A stretch of 53,017 nt of DNA from Mycobacterium angelicum (GTDB taxonomy: Bacteria; Actinomycetota; Actinomycetes; Mycobacteriales; Mycobacteriaceae): positions 1 through 53,017 of the forward strand of contig NZ_MVHE01000035.1 in assembly GCF_002086155.1 (NCBI RefSeq), in the 5' to 3' direction. A program made the position numbers and the translations under genes. Of this stretch, positions 16,726-25,436 are shown piece by piece. Under the pieces are notes generated by a model that was not told the DNA's origin, searched no databases, and saw only the letters and a list, made by a program, of their open reading frames with translations. Each line of letters begins with the position of its first letter. The first letter of the stretch is position 1.

Positions 16726-17853
16726 GTGTTTCCAGGATTCGACGCATTGCCTGAAGCTCTCAGACCCGTCGCGCGGCCCAAGGTGCACGAACCGCACGAG
16801 CATCCCGTTGGCGGCCGGGTCGAAGCCCTGGTCGACTGCGGTGTCTACGTCGACGGCCACCGCTTGCCCGGCAAGTATCCCTACGCCGAGGCGTTGGCCA
16901 AGGTGCGCGAAGTCGCGCGCGCCGGCGGCGGCCAGACCGAGCAGACAGAGCCGTGCGCATTCGTCTGGATCGGCCTGCACGAGCCGGACGAGGCCCAGAT
17001 GCAGGAAGTGGCAGACGTTTTCGGGCTGCACCCGCTGGCCGTCGAAGACGCTGTGCACGCCCATCAGCGGCCCAAACTGGAGCGATACGACGACACGCTG
17101 TTCTTCGTGCTCAAGACGGTCAATTACGTGCCGCACGAATCGGTGGTGCTGGCGCGCGAGATCGTCGAAACCGGCGAGATCATGATCTTCGTCGGCAAGG
17201 ACTTCGTCGTCACGGTCCGCCACGGCGAGCACGGCGGACTGCACGAGGTGCGCAAGAAGATGGATTGCGACCCCGAGCACCTGCGGCTGGGGCCCTATGC
17301 GGTGATGCACGCCATCTCCGACTACGTGGTGGACCACTACCTCGGCGTGACCACCTTGATGGAAGACGACATCGACAGCATCGAAGTGGTCGCGTTCGCC
17401 CCCGGCCGCAAAATCGACGTCGAACCGATCTACCTGCTCAAACGCGAAGTGGTCGAGCTGCGCCGGTGTGTGGCCCCGCTGTCGGGGGCGTTCCAGCGCA
17501 TGCAGACCGAGAACAAGGACGTGATCTCCAAGGAAGTTCGGCGCTACCTGCGTGACGTCGCCGACCACCAGACGGAGGCCGCCGAGCAGATCGTGGCCTA
17601 CGACGACATGCTGAACTCGCTGGTGCAGGCCGCGCTGGCCCGCGTCGGCATGCAGCAGAACATGGATATGCGCAAGATCTCGGCGTGGGCCGGTATCGTC
17701 GCGGTGCCCACCATGGTCGCGGGCATCTACGGGATGAACTTCAAGTTCATGCCCGAGCTCAACGAGCAGTGGGGCTACCCGGTGGTGGTCAGTGCGATGG
17801 TGATGATCTGTGTGCTGCTCTACCTCAGCTTCCGCAAACGCGACTGGCTCTAA
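16726..17853 (+). CDS. corA: CorA family Mg2+/Co2+ transporter
   Basis: A 375-residue divalent cation channel of the CorA family, working as a membrane homopentamer that takes up Mg2+. The N-terminal cytoplasmic alpha/beta domain and long stalk helix precede two C-terminal membrane helices. The first ends in the signature YGMNF (GMN at 336-338) and the second is GYPVVVSAMVMICVLLYLSF. A basic tail, RKRDWL, follows. The GTG start has GGAGGG at 16715-16720. It is divergent from mdh and convergent with the SUFU-domain gene, as corA (Rv1239c) lies beside mdh in M. tuberculosis. Confidence 0.96.
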   Translation: MFPGFDALPEALRPVARPKVHEPHEHPVGGRVEALVDCGVYVDGHRLPGKYPYAEALAKVREVARAGGGQTEQTEPCAFVWIGLHEPDEAQMQEVADVFGLHPLAVEDAVHAHQRPKLERYDDTLFFVLKTVNYVPHESVVLAREIVETGEIMIFVGKDFVVTVRHGEHGGLHEVRKKMDCDPEHLRLGPYAVMHAISDYVVDHYLGVTTLMEDDIDSIEVVAFAPGRKIDVEPIYLLKREVVELRRCVAPLSGAFQRMQTENKDVISKEVRRYLRDVADHQTEAAEQIVAYDDMLNSLVQAALARVGMQQNMDMRKISAWAGIVAVPTMVAGIYGMNFKFMPELNEQWGYPVVVSAMVMICVLLYLSFRKRDWL

Positions 17854-17937
17854 CGACCGCGGATCGAGTGGGCACCCCTGGCTTCGAGCGTGCACGCAGG
17901 GCGGGTTTCGCGACGCGCAGCCGCCCTGGGTACACAG

Positions 17938-18507
17938 TCAATGCGGTTGCGCGGCAGGGCGATTCGGATCCAGCACGTCCACACCGTCGTGCTGCCAGGC
18001 CTGTCGCATCGCCTCGGCACCCTTGAGCCGCACCCATGCCGCCTCGGTCGCGGTGATCGGCGTCGCCGACAGGAAACGCACCGGGTCGGGCGCCACCGGC
18101 AAGTCGGGAATATCACTGTGGCCCAACAATATCGCGGTAAACGCGGCCCCCGCCCACAGCGGCGACCCGAGGTCGATCAGCGCGTCGGCGACCAGTACCA
18201 CGCCCTCGACGGCCGGCGTCGCGGCCAGTAACGCGATGCTGCGCACCAGTCCGGCGGCCGGCTCGGCGCGACGCAGACACAGCACCACCTCGGCGCGCGG
18301 CCCATCGGACTGATCCACTACCACCTGCGCCGGATCGACCATCGGGTGTCGCGAACAGCCCAGCGACACGTAGTGCACCAATTCGCTTGTCGCCGAACGG
18401 AAGCGCAGCACCTCGATGGGCTCGGTACCCAGAAAGGTCACACTCGCCGCGTCCGGATCGGTGTCGAAGTGGCTGCGCAGATGCGCGCGCACCTGGTCCA
18501 GTATCAC
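17938..18507 (-). CDS. Suppressor-of-fused (SUFU) domain protein coupled to sugC
   Basis: A 189-residue soluble protein resembling bacterial SUFU-like proteins (motifs LVHYVSLGCSRHPM and, further on, FLSATPITATEAAWVRLKGAEAM). Bacterial SUFU proteins are of uncertain function and some act as immunity proteins of secreted toxins. Its GTG start overlaps the sugC stop by four bases (GTGA), so it is very probably the last gene of the lpqY-sugABC operon and co-translated. No signal peptide or membrane segment is seen. The family call rests on motif memory. I am not certain whether M. tuberculosis keeps it. Confidence 0.7.
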   Translation of the reverse strand: MILDQVRAHLRSHFDTDPDAASVTFLGTEPIEVLRFRSATSELVHYVSLGCSRHPMVDPAQVVVDQSDGPRAEVVLCLRRAEPAAGLVRSIALLAATPAVEGVVLVADALIDLGSPLWAGAAFTAILLGHSDIPDLPVAPDPVRFLSATPITATEAAWVRLKGAEAMRQAWQHDGVDVLDPNRPAAQPH

Positions 18508-19682
18508 TGTGCCGCGGACGCCGGGATCGTCAGGTTAGCCCCCGAGTCCCCGTCGAACACGGCGAGCTTGGCGGTGTCGAAAGCCAACTCGATCGGCTGG
18601 CCGATCGCGGCCTTGGATTCGGTGGGAACTCTTGCGACGAACTCGTTTTCGCGCGCCTCGGACTCCGCGGCCAACTCGGCCAACTGGGCCGCGTGCACGT
18701 CGTAGCCGGCATTGCTGAAGTACACGTATTTGTCCGAGCCCAGCGACTCGACCAGGTCGACGTTCACCTCGAAGGTCAATGCCCTGATCCGCTGGTAGCC
18801 GTCGATCAGCGCCGCATCGGCGATGTGCTCGGGCCGTATCCCGACGATGACGTTGGCCGGCTTGCGGTGTTGGGCAATCACCTCGCGCAGCTCCGGGGCC
18901 AGCGTCACTTCACCGAGGGGCAACGTCAGACCCGGCGGGGTAAGCGTGGCGGGAAAGAAGTTCATCGCCGGCGAGCCGATGAAGCCCGCGACGAACAGGT
19001 TGGCCGGTCGTTCGTAAAGCTCTGTGGGAGTGCCGATCTGCTGTGCCACCCCGCCGTGCATCACCACCACCCGGTCACCCAGCGTCATCGCCTCGGTCTG
19101 GTCGTGGGTGACGTAGACGGTGGTGGTGCCCAGCCGCTTTTGCAACCTGGCGATCTCACCGCGCATCTGCACCCGGAGTTTGGCGTCCAGGTTGGACAGC
19201 GGCTCGTCCATCAGAAATGCCTTGGGATGGCGCACGATTGCCCGGCCCATCGCGACGCGCTGGCGCTGCCCGCCCGACAATTGCGAGGGCCGCCGATCCA
19301 AAAGCGCGGTCAGGTCAAGGATTTTCGCCGTCTCCTCGACCTTGGCGGCGATATCGGCCTTCTTCAGCTTGGCCAAGGTCAGCGGAAACGCGATGTTCTG
19401 CCGCACCGTCATGTGCGGATACAGCGCATACGACTGGAACACCATGGCGATATCGCGGTCCTTGGGCGCCTTCTCGTTCACCCGCTCGCCACCGATGCGC
19501 AGTTCGCCCGACGAGATATCCTCAAGCCCGGCAATCATATTCAGCGTGGTGGTCTTGCCACAGCCGGACGGGCCGACCAGAATCAGGAATTCTCCGTCGG
19601 CGATGGTGAGGCTGAGGTCGCGCACCGCCACATGACCGTCGGAATAGCTCTTGTTGACATGCTCGAGCACAATTTCTGCCAT
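18504..19682 (-). CDS. sugC: Trehalose importer ATPase SugC
   Basis: The 392-residue nucleotide-binding subunit of the LpqY-SugABC importer, which recovers trehalose released during mycolic acid transfer. Walker A GPSGCGKT is at 37-44, signature LSGGQ at 135-139 and Walker B FLMDEP at 156-161. The switch histidine lies in VYVTHDQTEA, and a C-terminal TOBE/MalK-type regulatory domain contains VGIRPEHI. Length and sequence match SugC (Rv1238, about 393 residues). It sits 4 bp after sugB and overlaps the SUFU-domain gene by four bases. Confidence 0.97.
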   Translation of the reverse strand: MAEIVLEHVNKSYSDGHVAVRDLSLTIADGEFLILVGPSGCGKTTTLNMIAGLEDISSGELRIGGERVNEKAPKDRDIAMVFQSYALYPHMTVRQNIAFPLTLAKLKKADIAAKVEETAKILDLTALLDRRPSQLSGGQRQRVAMGRAIVRHPKAFLMDEPLSNLDAKLRVQMRGEIARLQKRLGTTTVYVTHDQTEAMTLGDRVVVMHGGVAQQIGTPTELYERPANLFVAGFIGSPAMNFFPATLTPPGLTLPLGEVTLAPELREVIAQHRKPANVIVGIRPEHIADAALIDGYQRIRALTFEVNVDLVESLGSDKYVYFSNAGYDVHAAQLAELAAESEARENEFVARVPTESKAAIGQPIELAFDTAKLAVFDGDSGANLTIPASAAQ

Positions 19683-19686
19683 TGCG

Positions 19687-20511
19687 CTATCCCTTCACAG
19701 CGCCGGAGGTCAACCCGGCGACGATGCGTCGTTGGAAAATGAGAACGAACACGATGATCGGGACCGTGATCAGCACCGCGCCGGCCGCGATCGATCCCGT
19801 CGGCTCCTCGAACTGTGAGCTGCCGGTGAAGTTGGCGATCGCCACCGGAGCGGTGATGGCCGCTTGGGTGGCCGTCAGCGACAACGCCAACAGCAGGTCG
19901 TTCCACGCGAAGATGAACACCAGGATGGCCGCCGTCACCAGGCCCGGAGCCGCCAGCGGCACAATCACTTTGCGGAAAGCCTGCCCCGGCGTCGCGCCGT
20001 CCATCTTGGCGGCCTTCTCCAGATCCCATGGGATCTCCCGGAAAAACGCCGACAGCGTGTAGATGGCAAGCGGCAACGCGAAAGTTATGTACGGCAGGAT
20101 CAGCCCGGGCCAGGTATCGAACAATCCCACGGCGCGTTCGATGTTGAACAATGGCGTCACCAACGAGATCGCCGGAAACATGGTGATCAGCAGCGTCATT
20201 CCGATCAACAGCCGCTTGCCCGGAAAGTCCAGCCGGGCAATCGCATACGCAGCCATCGCGCCCAGCAACACCGCGATCACGGTGGTGATCAATCCGATTC
20301 CGATCGAGTTGATCAGCGCCGAGCTGAAGAAGTCGCCCCGAAAGATGCCGCGGTAGTTGTCCAGCGTGATCGACGACGGAATCAGCTTGCCGTCCTTGAC
20401 CATTGACGTCGGCTTGAGCGACAGGCTGAGGATCCACAGTACCGGCAGCAACGCGTACCCGACGACGAGAACGTCGACGACGACCCAGAAGGTCAAGCGC
20501 CGCGCGCCCAC
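19687..20511 (-). CDS. sugB: Trehalose importer permease SugB
   Basis: A 274-residue membrane permease of the carbohydrate uptake family 1 (MalG type), part of LpqY-SugABC. It shows about six membrane helices and the EAA-loop motif EKAAKMDGATPGQAFRKVI, which contacts the ATPase. The GTG at 20511, four bases after the sugA stop, gives GARRLTFWVVVDVLVVGYAL and the 274 residues known for SugB. A longer frame would extend 20 codons into sugA and is rejected. Confidence 0.96.
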   Translation of the reverse strand: MGARRLTFWVVVDVLVVGYALLPVLWILSLSLKPTSMVKDGKLIPSSITLDNYRGIFRGDFFSSALINSIGIGLITTVIAVLLGAMAAYAIARLDFPGKRLLIGMTLLITMFPAISLVTPLFNIERAVGLFDTWPGLILPYITFALPLAIYTLSAFFREIPWDLEKAAKMDGATPGQAFRKVIVPLAAPGLVTAAILVFIFAWNDLLLALSLTATQAAITAPVAIANFTGSSQFEEPTGSIAAGAVLITVPIIVFVLIFQRRIVAGLTSGAVKG

Positions 20512-20515
20512 AAAT

Positions 20516-21412
20516 TCAGCCACGGGCGCCAGCTCCCGCAGCTCCCGCGGCTCCCTCAGATTGCTGGGCACCGAACAGTTTGACGAAGATGAACGCGATC
20601 AACGCCACACACAAAAAGATCAGCACGCTGATCGCCGAACCCAGGCCCACGTTGAAACCCTTGAACAGGTTGTCGTAGCCCAGGATTGACACCGACCCGG
20701 TGTTGTTTTCGCCGGCGGTCAGCACGTAGATGTTGTCGAAAATCCGGAACGCGTCCAGAGTCCGGAACAGCAACGCCACCACCAGAGCCGGTTTCATGAT
20801 CGGCAGGATGACCCTGGTCAGGCGCCGCCACGCGCCGGCGCCGTCAACCTGGGCGGCGCTCACCAAATCCTCTGGCACCAAAGCCAATCCGGCCAGCAAC
20901 AGCAGCGACATGAACGGCGTCGTCTTCCACACTTCGGCAATGATCACCACCCCCAGCGACGGGATCTGCTGGGTCAGTGGCGCGCTGCCGTGCGGCAACA
21001 GGTTGGCCAGATACCCGGTCCCCGGCGTCCACGCGTAATACCAGCTGTACGACGCGGCCACCGTCACGATGCCGTACGGGATCAGCACCGCGGTGCGCAC
21101 CAGGCCCTTGGCGACCACGGTGCGGTGCATCACCAGTGCCAGCGCCAAACCCAGCAGGAACTCGAACGTCACCGAAACCACCGTGATGCCCAGCGTCACC
21201 GCCAGCGCCGTCCACCAGTACCGATCGGTCAGGATCGTCTGGTAGTTGCCCAGGCCGACGAACGCGGTGTCCTGCGGAGTGGCCAGGTTGTTGCGCTGCA
21301 GGCTCAGCCACACCGCGTACCCGATCGGGTAGGCCGTCACCGCCAGCATCACGATCGCCGCGGGCGCCACCAACAGCAACGCCAGCCGCCGCTCGCCGCT
21401 AAGGCGCGTCAC
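20516..21412 (-). CDS. sugA: Trehalose importer permease SugA
   Basis: A 298-residue permease of the MalF type, the second membrane subunit of LpqY-SugABC. It has about six helices and an EAA-type loop VSAAQVDGAGAWRRLTRVIL. The C-terminus is an unusual Gly/Ala run, EGAAGAAGAGARG, likely a lineage-specific tail. The GTG start overlaps the lpqY stop by four bases (GTGA), so binding protein and permease are coupled. It is slightly shorter than M. tuberculosis SugA (about 307). Confidence 0.95.
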   Translation of the reverse strand: MTRLSGERRLALLLVAPAAIVMLAVTAYPIGYAVWLSLQRNNLATPQDTAFVGLGNYQTILTDRYWWTALAVTLGITVVSVTFEFLLGLALALVMHRTVVAKGLVRTAVLIPYGIVTVAASYSWYYAWTPGTGYLANLLPHGSAPLTQQIPSLGVVIIAEVWKTTPFMSLLLLAGLALVPEDLVSAAQVDGAGAWRRLTRVILPIMKPALVVALLFRTLDAFRIFDNIYVLTAGENNTGSVSILGYDNLFKGFNVGLGSAISVLIFLCVALIAFIFVKLFGAQQSEGAAGAAGAGARG

Positions 21413-22818
21413 GGCAGCAGCCCCTTCCCGTCGATGGCCTTCTGCGCCTGCACGGTGAGCTGGTCGGCCGTGCGCTCCGGGTCAATCCGGGTGACCGGGC
21501 TCAGCGCCGTCGCCAACCGGATGGACAGCGCCTGGTAGGCCGGGGTGGCGGGCCGCACCGCGGCGTCAGTGAGCTGCCGGCGAATGATCTCGTACATCGG
21601 ATACTTCGCCTGGAACCGTGGATCGGAGTACAGCGAGATGCGCACGGCCGGCAGACCGCCCTCGATCGACACGTACTTCTGGTTCGGCAGATCGCGCAGG
21701 CACCTGACGGCCTCGAACGCTTCGGCCCGGTGCCGGGTTGTTCGGGCCACCGCCAGGTTCAGCCCGCCGATCGTCACTTTGGCCGGCTGACCGGGCACCA
21801 CCCCGGGATAGGGCGCGAAACCGAACACCTGTCGGCTGGCCGCATAGGCGATGCGGAACTGTTCGTCGGTGGGCACGAACGTCCCGACATTGTTGACGCT
21901 GCCGGCCAGTTCCGGAATCCGGTTGAGCGGCAGGAACGGCACCCCGCCTTTGACCGCGTTCTCCAGCATCGAAGGGAACACGTAGGGCCAGTTGACCTCC
22001 AGCGCGGCCTTGCCCTGCTCGAACGCCAGCCGGGCGGTGCCTTCTTCGGCGCGGCTGATCGACGGGTCGGCTCCGGGTGCGGTGGCCACCGACTTCAGCA
22101 CCCGCAGGGCGGCGACGGTGGCGGCCCGGTGCGCGGGGGTGTCGGTCAGGGTGACCCGCTTGCCGTCTTCGTCGAGTACCTGGCCGCCGACGCTGGTCAG
22201 CACCGTGTTGAACCACACCACCAAACCCTCGCCCTGGTTGGCCTGCGCGGCGATCCAGCTCGGCTGGCCGGCGGCGCGCAACCGGGCCGCCTCGGCCACC
22301 ATGCCGTCCCAGTCGGCCGGCGGTTGGGGGACCAAATCGGGCCGGTACCAAAGCAATTGAGTGTTGGTGATGACGGGCGCGGCATACAGCCGGTGTTTCC
22401 AGGTGGCCGTCTTGAGGGGTCCCGCCAGGGTGCCGACGGCCGCGTCTGCCTCGGCCAGTCCGGCCGGGTCCTCGGACAGCGGCACCGACCAGCCCGCTTC
22501 GGCGAACTCGGCGGTCCACACCACGTCCATGCCCATCACGTCCAGGGTGTGGTCGTTGCCGGTGAGCCGCCGCGCCAGCTGCAACCGCTGCTCGTCGGGG
22601 GACCTGGGCAAACTGACGTGCCGGATGACATAGCGGCCGCCGGCCTGCTCCGTGCAGCGTTGCGCGATCGCAGTGAACGTCGCCGCGTCGGTGGCCGGCG
22701 TGTAGAAGCTGATCACCAAGCCGCTCCCGGCCGATCCACACCCCGAAACCACCGACACGGTGATCAGCACACCCAGTACCGCGGCTGCTGCGCGCCGGAT
22801 GCGGCTACAGTTCAACAT
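21409..22818 (-). CDS. lpqY: Trehalose-binding lipoprotein LpqY
   Basis: The 469-residue solute-binding lipoprotein of the trehalose importer, anchored outside the cytoplasmic membrane. The signal RIRRAAAAVLGVLITVSVVSGC gives a lipobox Cys at residue 27. The mature protein begins with VISFYTPATDAATFTAIAQRC and contains QLARRLTGNDHTLDVMGMDVVWTAEFAEAGW and TIGGLNLAV, all closely resembling LpqY (Rv1235). In M. tuberculosis the system is needed for virulence because it recycles trehalose. The gene lies 12 bp after the Rv1234-like gene and overlaps sugA by four bases. Confidence 0.97.
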   Translation of the reverse strand: MLNCSRIRRAAAAVLGVLITVSVVSGCGSAGSGLVISFYTPATDAATFTAIAQRCTEQAGGRYVIRHVSLPRSPDEQRLQLARRLTGNDHTLDVMGMDVVWTAEFAEAGWSVPLSEDPAGLAEADAAVGTLAGPLKTATWKHRLYAAPVITNTQLLWYRPDLVPQPPADWDGMVAEAARLRAAGQPSWIAAQANQGEGLVVWFNTVLTSVGGQVLDEDGKRVTLTDTPAHRAATVAALRVLKSVATAPGADPSISRAEEGTARLAFEQGKAALEVNWPYVFPSMLENAVKGGVPFLPLNRIPELAGSVNNVGTFVPTDEQFRIAYAASRQVFGFAPYPGVVPGQPAKVTIGGLNLAVARTTRHRAEAFEAVRCLRDLPNQKYVSIEGGLPAVRISLYSDPRFQAKYPMYEIIRRQLTDAAVRPATPAYQALSIRLATALSPVTRIDPERTADQLTVQAQKAIDGKGLLP

Positions 22819-22830
22819 CCCGCGGCGACG

Positions 22831-23358
22831 TCAGATCGCCAGACGCGCCAGCAGGTCCCGCGCCTTCTCTGCGTTTTGCGGATCGCAGAGTACGTCGTAG
22901 CGGCCGGCCACCAGTTGCATGGTGGAGCTGAAATCCCTGGTGCCGCGCGCCATCGCATACGGGACGGCAGACGTGATCAACCCGAAGAACACCCCGGCGA
23001 CCAGACCGGTGATCAGCGCGCCCCACGGGTTGGGACTGAAGAAGCCGAGCACCAGCCCGATGAACAGACCGAGCCAGGCGCCGCTGAGTACGCCGCCGCC
23101 GAGCACTTTGGTCCAGGTCAGCCTGCCGGTCACCCGTTCCACCTGCATCAGGTCGACGCCGACGATGGTGACCTGCTGGACCGGGAATTGCTGTTCGGAC
23201 AGGTAATCGACGGCGCGCTGCGCCTCGGCGTAGGTGGGATACGAGCCGACCGGCCAGCCCTTGGGCGGAGTCGGCAGCCCGGGCACGGCGCGGCGACCCG
23301 CACCCGTGCCGCCGGGCGTAGAGCCAGGGACCTGTCCAGGCTGGAATGGGCTAGTCAT
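22831..23358 (-). CDS. Membrane protein with general-stress-type domain, Rv1234-like
   Basis: A 175-residue protein. The N-terminal ~30 residues are Pro/Gly-rich and disordered. Next comes a short alpha/beta segment, GSYPTYAEAQRAVDYLSEQQF and VQQVTIVGVDLMQVERVTG, as in the general stress protein 17M-like domain. Two hydrophobic helices follow (GAWLGLFIGLVLGFFSPN and ALITGLVAGVFFGLITSAV), then a soluble C-terminus. The function is unknown. It is the first gene of the lpqY-sugABC run on this strand, 12 bp upstream of lpqY, so it is probably co-transcribed. Length and position match Rv1234. Confidence 0.85.
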   Translation of the reverse strand: MTSPFQPGQVPGSTPGGTGAGRRAVPGLPTPPKGWPVGSYPTYAEAQRAVDYLSEQQFPVQQVTIVGVDLMQVERVTGRLTWTKVLGGGVLSGAWLGLFIGLVLGFFSPNPWGALITGLVAGVFFGLITSAVPYAMARGTRDFSSTMQLVAGRYDVLCDPQNAEKARDLLARLAI

Positions 23359-23496
23359 CGCTCCTCATTGTCCTCTGCCTTGGCCATCGTTTCATGTCCA
23401 GGTCAAGTCCGGTACCTGCAGATCACCCATATCCCCTGGCCGCAGGCACGATTCGGGACCGCACCCGGGTCGGGCACATAGGCTAGGTTGATCACC

Positions 23497-24087
23497 ATGA
23501 CAGCTCCCGGCGGCCCCTCCGGCGAGAGTGCACCCGACGGCCCATCCGCCAGCGAGCACCCCCCGACGCAGCCCGCTGAGCAGCCGGTTTACCCCGCTCC
23601 GTGGGCCTCGCCGGCATCGTCTGAGGCCGTCGACTATCCCTCGTCGGCCAACCAGCCGCCGGCTTACCAGCCGCCGGTCTACCCGCAGCCGGGCTACCAG
23701 CCGCCGGCTTACCAGCCGCCTCCCGGCCACCAGCCGTACCCGCCCATGCCGCCGCCTTACGGTGCCGCACCCGGCGGCTACGGACCGTCCTACCCAGACC
23801 CGTACCAGTATCACGGCGGCTACTACCCGCCGCCGGAGTATCCGGGCGGCTACGGAGCATCCGGGACGAACACCCTGGCGATCGCCTCGCTGGTGACGTC
23901 CATCGCCGGGGTGCTCTGCTGCGGCACCAGCTCGATCGTGGGCATCGTGCTGGGCACGATCGCGCTCAACCAGATCAAGCAGACCCGGGAAGAGGGCTAC
24001 GGCCTGGCGGTGGCCGGGATCGTGATCGGGGTCGCGGCCCTGCTGATCTACCTGATCGTCTTCTTGTTCAGCATCCCTTCGCGCTAG
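23497..24087 (+). CDS. Proline-rich DUF4190 membrane protein, Rv1233c-like
   Basis: A 196-residue protein. The ATG at 23497 is preferred over a TTG three codons upstream. The first ~125 residues are Pro/Tyr/Gly-rich with repeats of the type PAYQPPVYPQPGYQPPAYQPP. The C-terminal ~70 residues form two hydrophobic helices around a conserved loop: TLAIASLVTSIAGVLCCGTSS and IVLGTIALNQIKQTREEGYG, then GLAVAGIVIGVAALLIYLIV, the DUF4190 signature. The function is unknown; such proteins often sit in the envelope with the proline-rich part as a binding arm. It is divergent from the Rv1234-like gene. Confidence 0.88.
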   Translation: MTAPGGPSGESAPDGPSASEHPPTQPAEQPVYPAPWASPASSEAVDYPSSANQPPAYQPPVYPQPGYQPPAYQPPPGHQPYPPMPPPYGAAPGGYGPSYPDPYQYHGGYYPPPEYPGGYGASGTNTLAIASLVTSIAGVLCCGTSSIVGIVLGTIALNQIKQTREEGYGLAVAGIVIGVAALLIYLIVFLFSIPSR

Positions 24088-24128
24088 CCGCGCGGCCGCG
24101 CCGTCGGCGACTGCCTACGCTTTCAACC

Positions 24129-25436
24129 ATGGGATCAGTCGACCGGGTCTACGTGGCGCGGCTCTCGCGGATGATGGTGCTGGGCCCCATGGGCGAAAAC
24201 TTCGGCCGCGTGCGCGACGTGGTGATCGGCATCAGCATCGTGCGCCAACAGCCGCGGGTGCTCGGGCTGGTCGTCGATCTGGCCACCCGCCGCAGCATCT
24301 TCATCCCGATGCTGCGCGTCGCCGCGATCGAGCCCAAGGCGATCACCCTCAACACCGGCAACGTCTCGCTGCGCCACTTCGAGCAGCGTCCCGGTGAGGT
24401 GCTGGCGCTGGGCCAGGTGCTTGACACCCCGGTGAAGGTCACCGACCCGGACTTGCCGGAGCTGGCCAACGCCGACATCGTGATCACCGACCTGGCCATC
24501 GAGCAGACCCGGACCCGCGACTGGCTGGTCACCCGGGTGGCCGTGCGCACCCACCGGCGGCTGGGACGCCGCGGCCCGGTCCACGTCGTGGACTGGCAGA
24601 ACGTGCACGGGCTGACGCCGTCGGCCTTGGCCATGCCGGGACAGGCGGTGGCTCAGCTGCTGGATCAGTTCGAGGGGCGCCGGGCCGTCGACGTCGCCGA
24701 CGCCATTCGCGGTCTGCCCAGCAAGCGCCGTTACGAGGTGTTCAAGGCGCTCGACGACGATCGGCTGGCCGACATCCTGCAGGAGCTGCCCGAGCTGGAT
24801 CAGGCCGAGGTGCTCTCGCAGCTGGGCACCGAACGCGCGGCCGACGTGCTCGAAGAGATGGATCCCGACGACGCTGCCGACCTGCTCGGCGTGCTGAATC
24901 CCAACGACGCCGAGATGCTGCTGACCCGGATGGATCCCGATGACTCCGACCCGGTGCGCCGGCTGCTCAAGCACTCGCCGGACACCGCGGGCGGGTTGAT
25001 GACGTCAGATCCGGTCGTGCTGACGCCCGATACCTCGGTCGCGGAGGCGCTGGCCCGGGTTCGCGATCCCGACCTGACCCCGGCCCTGTCGTCGATGGTG
25101 TTCGTGACGCGCCCGCCGACGGCTACGCCGACCGGCCACTACCTTGGCTGCGTGCCGCTTCAGCAGCTGCTCCGGGACCCGCCGGCCGCCCTGGTCGGCG
25201 GAATCGTCGACACCGACCTGCTCACCCTGACACCGGAGACCCCGCTCGGTGCCGTCACCCGCTACTTCGCCGCCTACAACCTGGTCTGCGGCCCCGTGGT
25301 CGACGAAGAAAACCACCTGTTGGGCGCCGTCACGGTAGACGACCTGCTCGATCACCTGCTGCCGCACGACTGGCGCGTTGACGTGCAGCAGCTCGACCCC
25401 GCGGGCCGGCCCGCCCGATCTGGAGGCCATCAGTGA
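24129..25436 (+). CDS. MgtE-N/CBS domain protein without membrane domain, Rv1232c-like
   Basis: A 435-residue soluble protein. The N-terminal ~165 residues resemble PRC-barrel domains (GENFGRVRDVVIGISIV). The middle part (about 175-290) is the MgtE N-domain, with repeats RLADILQELPELDQAEVL and DPDDAADLLGVLNPNDAEML. CBS-like sequence follows (GGLMTSDPVVLTPDTSVAEAL, GAVTVDDLLDHLLPHDW). The membrane part of MgtE Mg2+ channels is missing. The following DUF1003 membrane gene overlaps it by four bases (GTGA), which suggests that the two form one cation-sensing or transport unit. That role is inference. Confidence 0.88.
   Translation: MGSVDRVYVARLSRMMVLGPMGENFGRVRDVVIGISIVRQQPRVLGLVVDLATRRSIFIPMLRVAAIEPKAITLNTGNVSLRHFEQRPGEVLALGQVLDTPVKVTDPDLPELANADIVITDLAIEQTRTRDWLVTRVAVRTHRRLGRRGPVHVVDWQNVHGLTPSALAMPGQAVAQLLDQFEGRRAVDVADAIRGLPSKRRYEVFKALDDDRLADILQELPELDQAEVLSQLGTERAADVLEEMDPDDAADLLGVLNPNDAEMLLTRMDPDDSDPVRRLLKHSPDTAGGLMTSDPVVLTPDTSVAEALARVRDPDLTPALSSMVFVTRPPTATPTGHYLGCVPLQQLLRDPPAALVGGIVDTDLLTLTPETPLGAVTRYFAAYNLVCGPVVDEENHLLGAVTVDDLLDHLLPHDWRVDVQQLDPAGRPARSGGHQ

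Noticed and set aside
17854..17937. Possible terminator between corA and the SUFU gene
   Set aside because: Only a weak imperfect stem could be drawn and no T-run is present on either strand.
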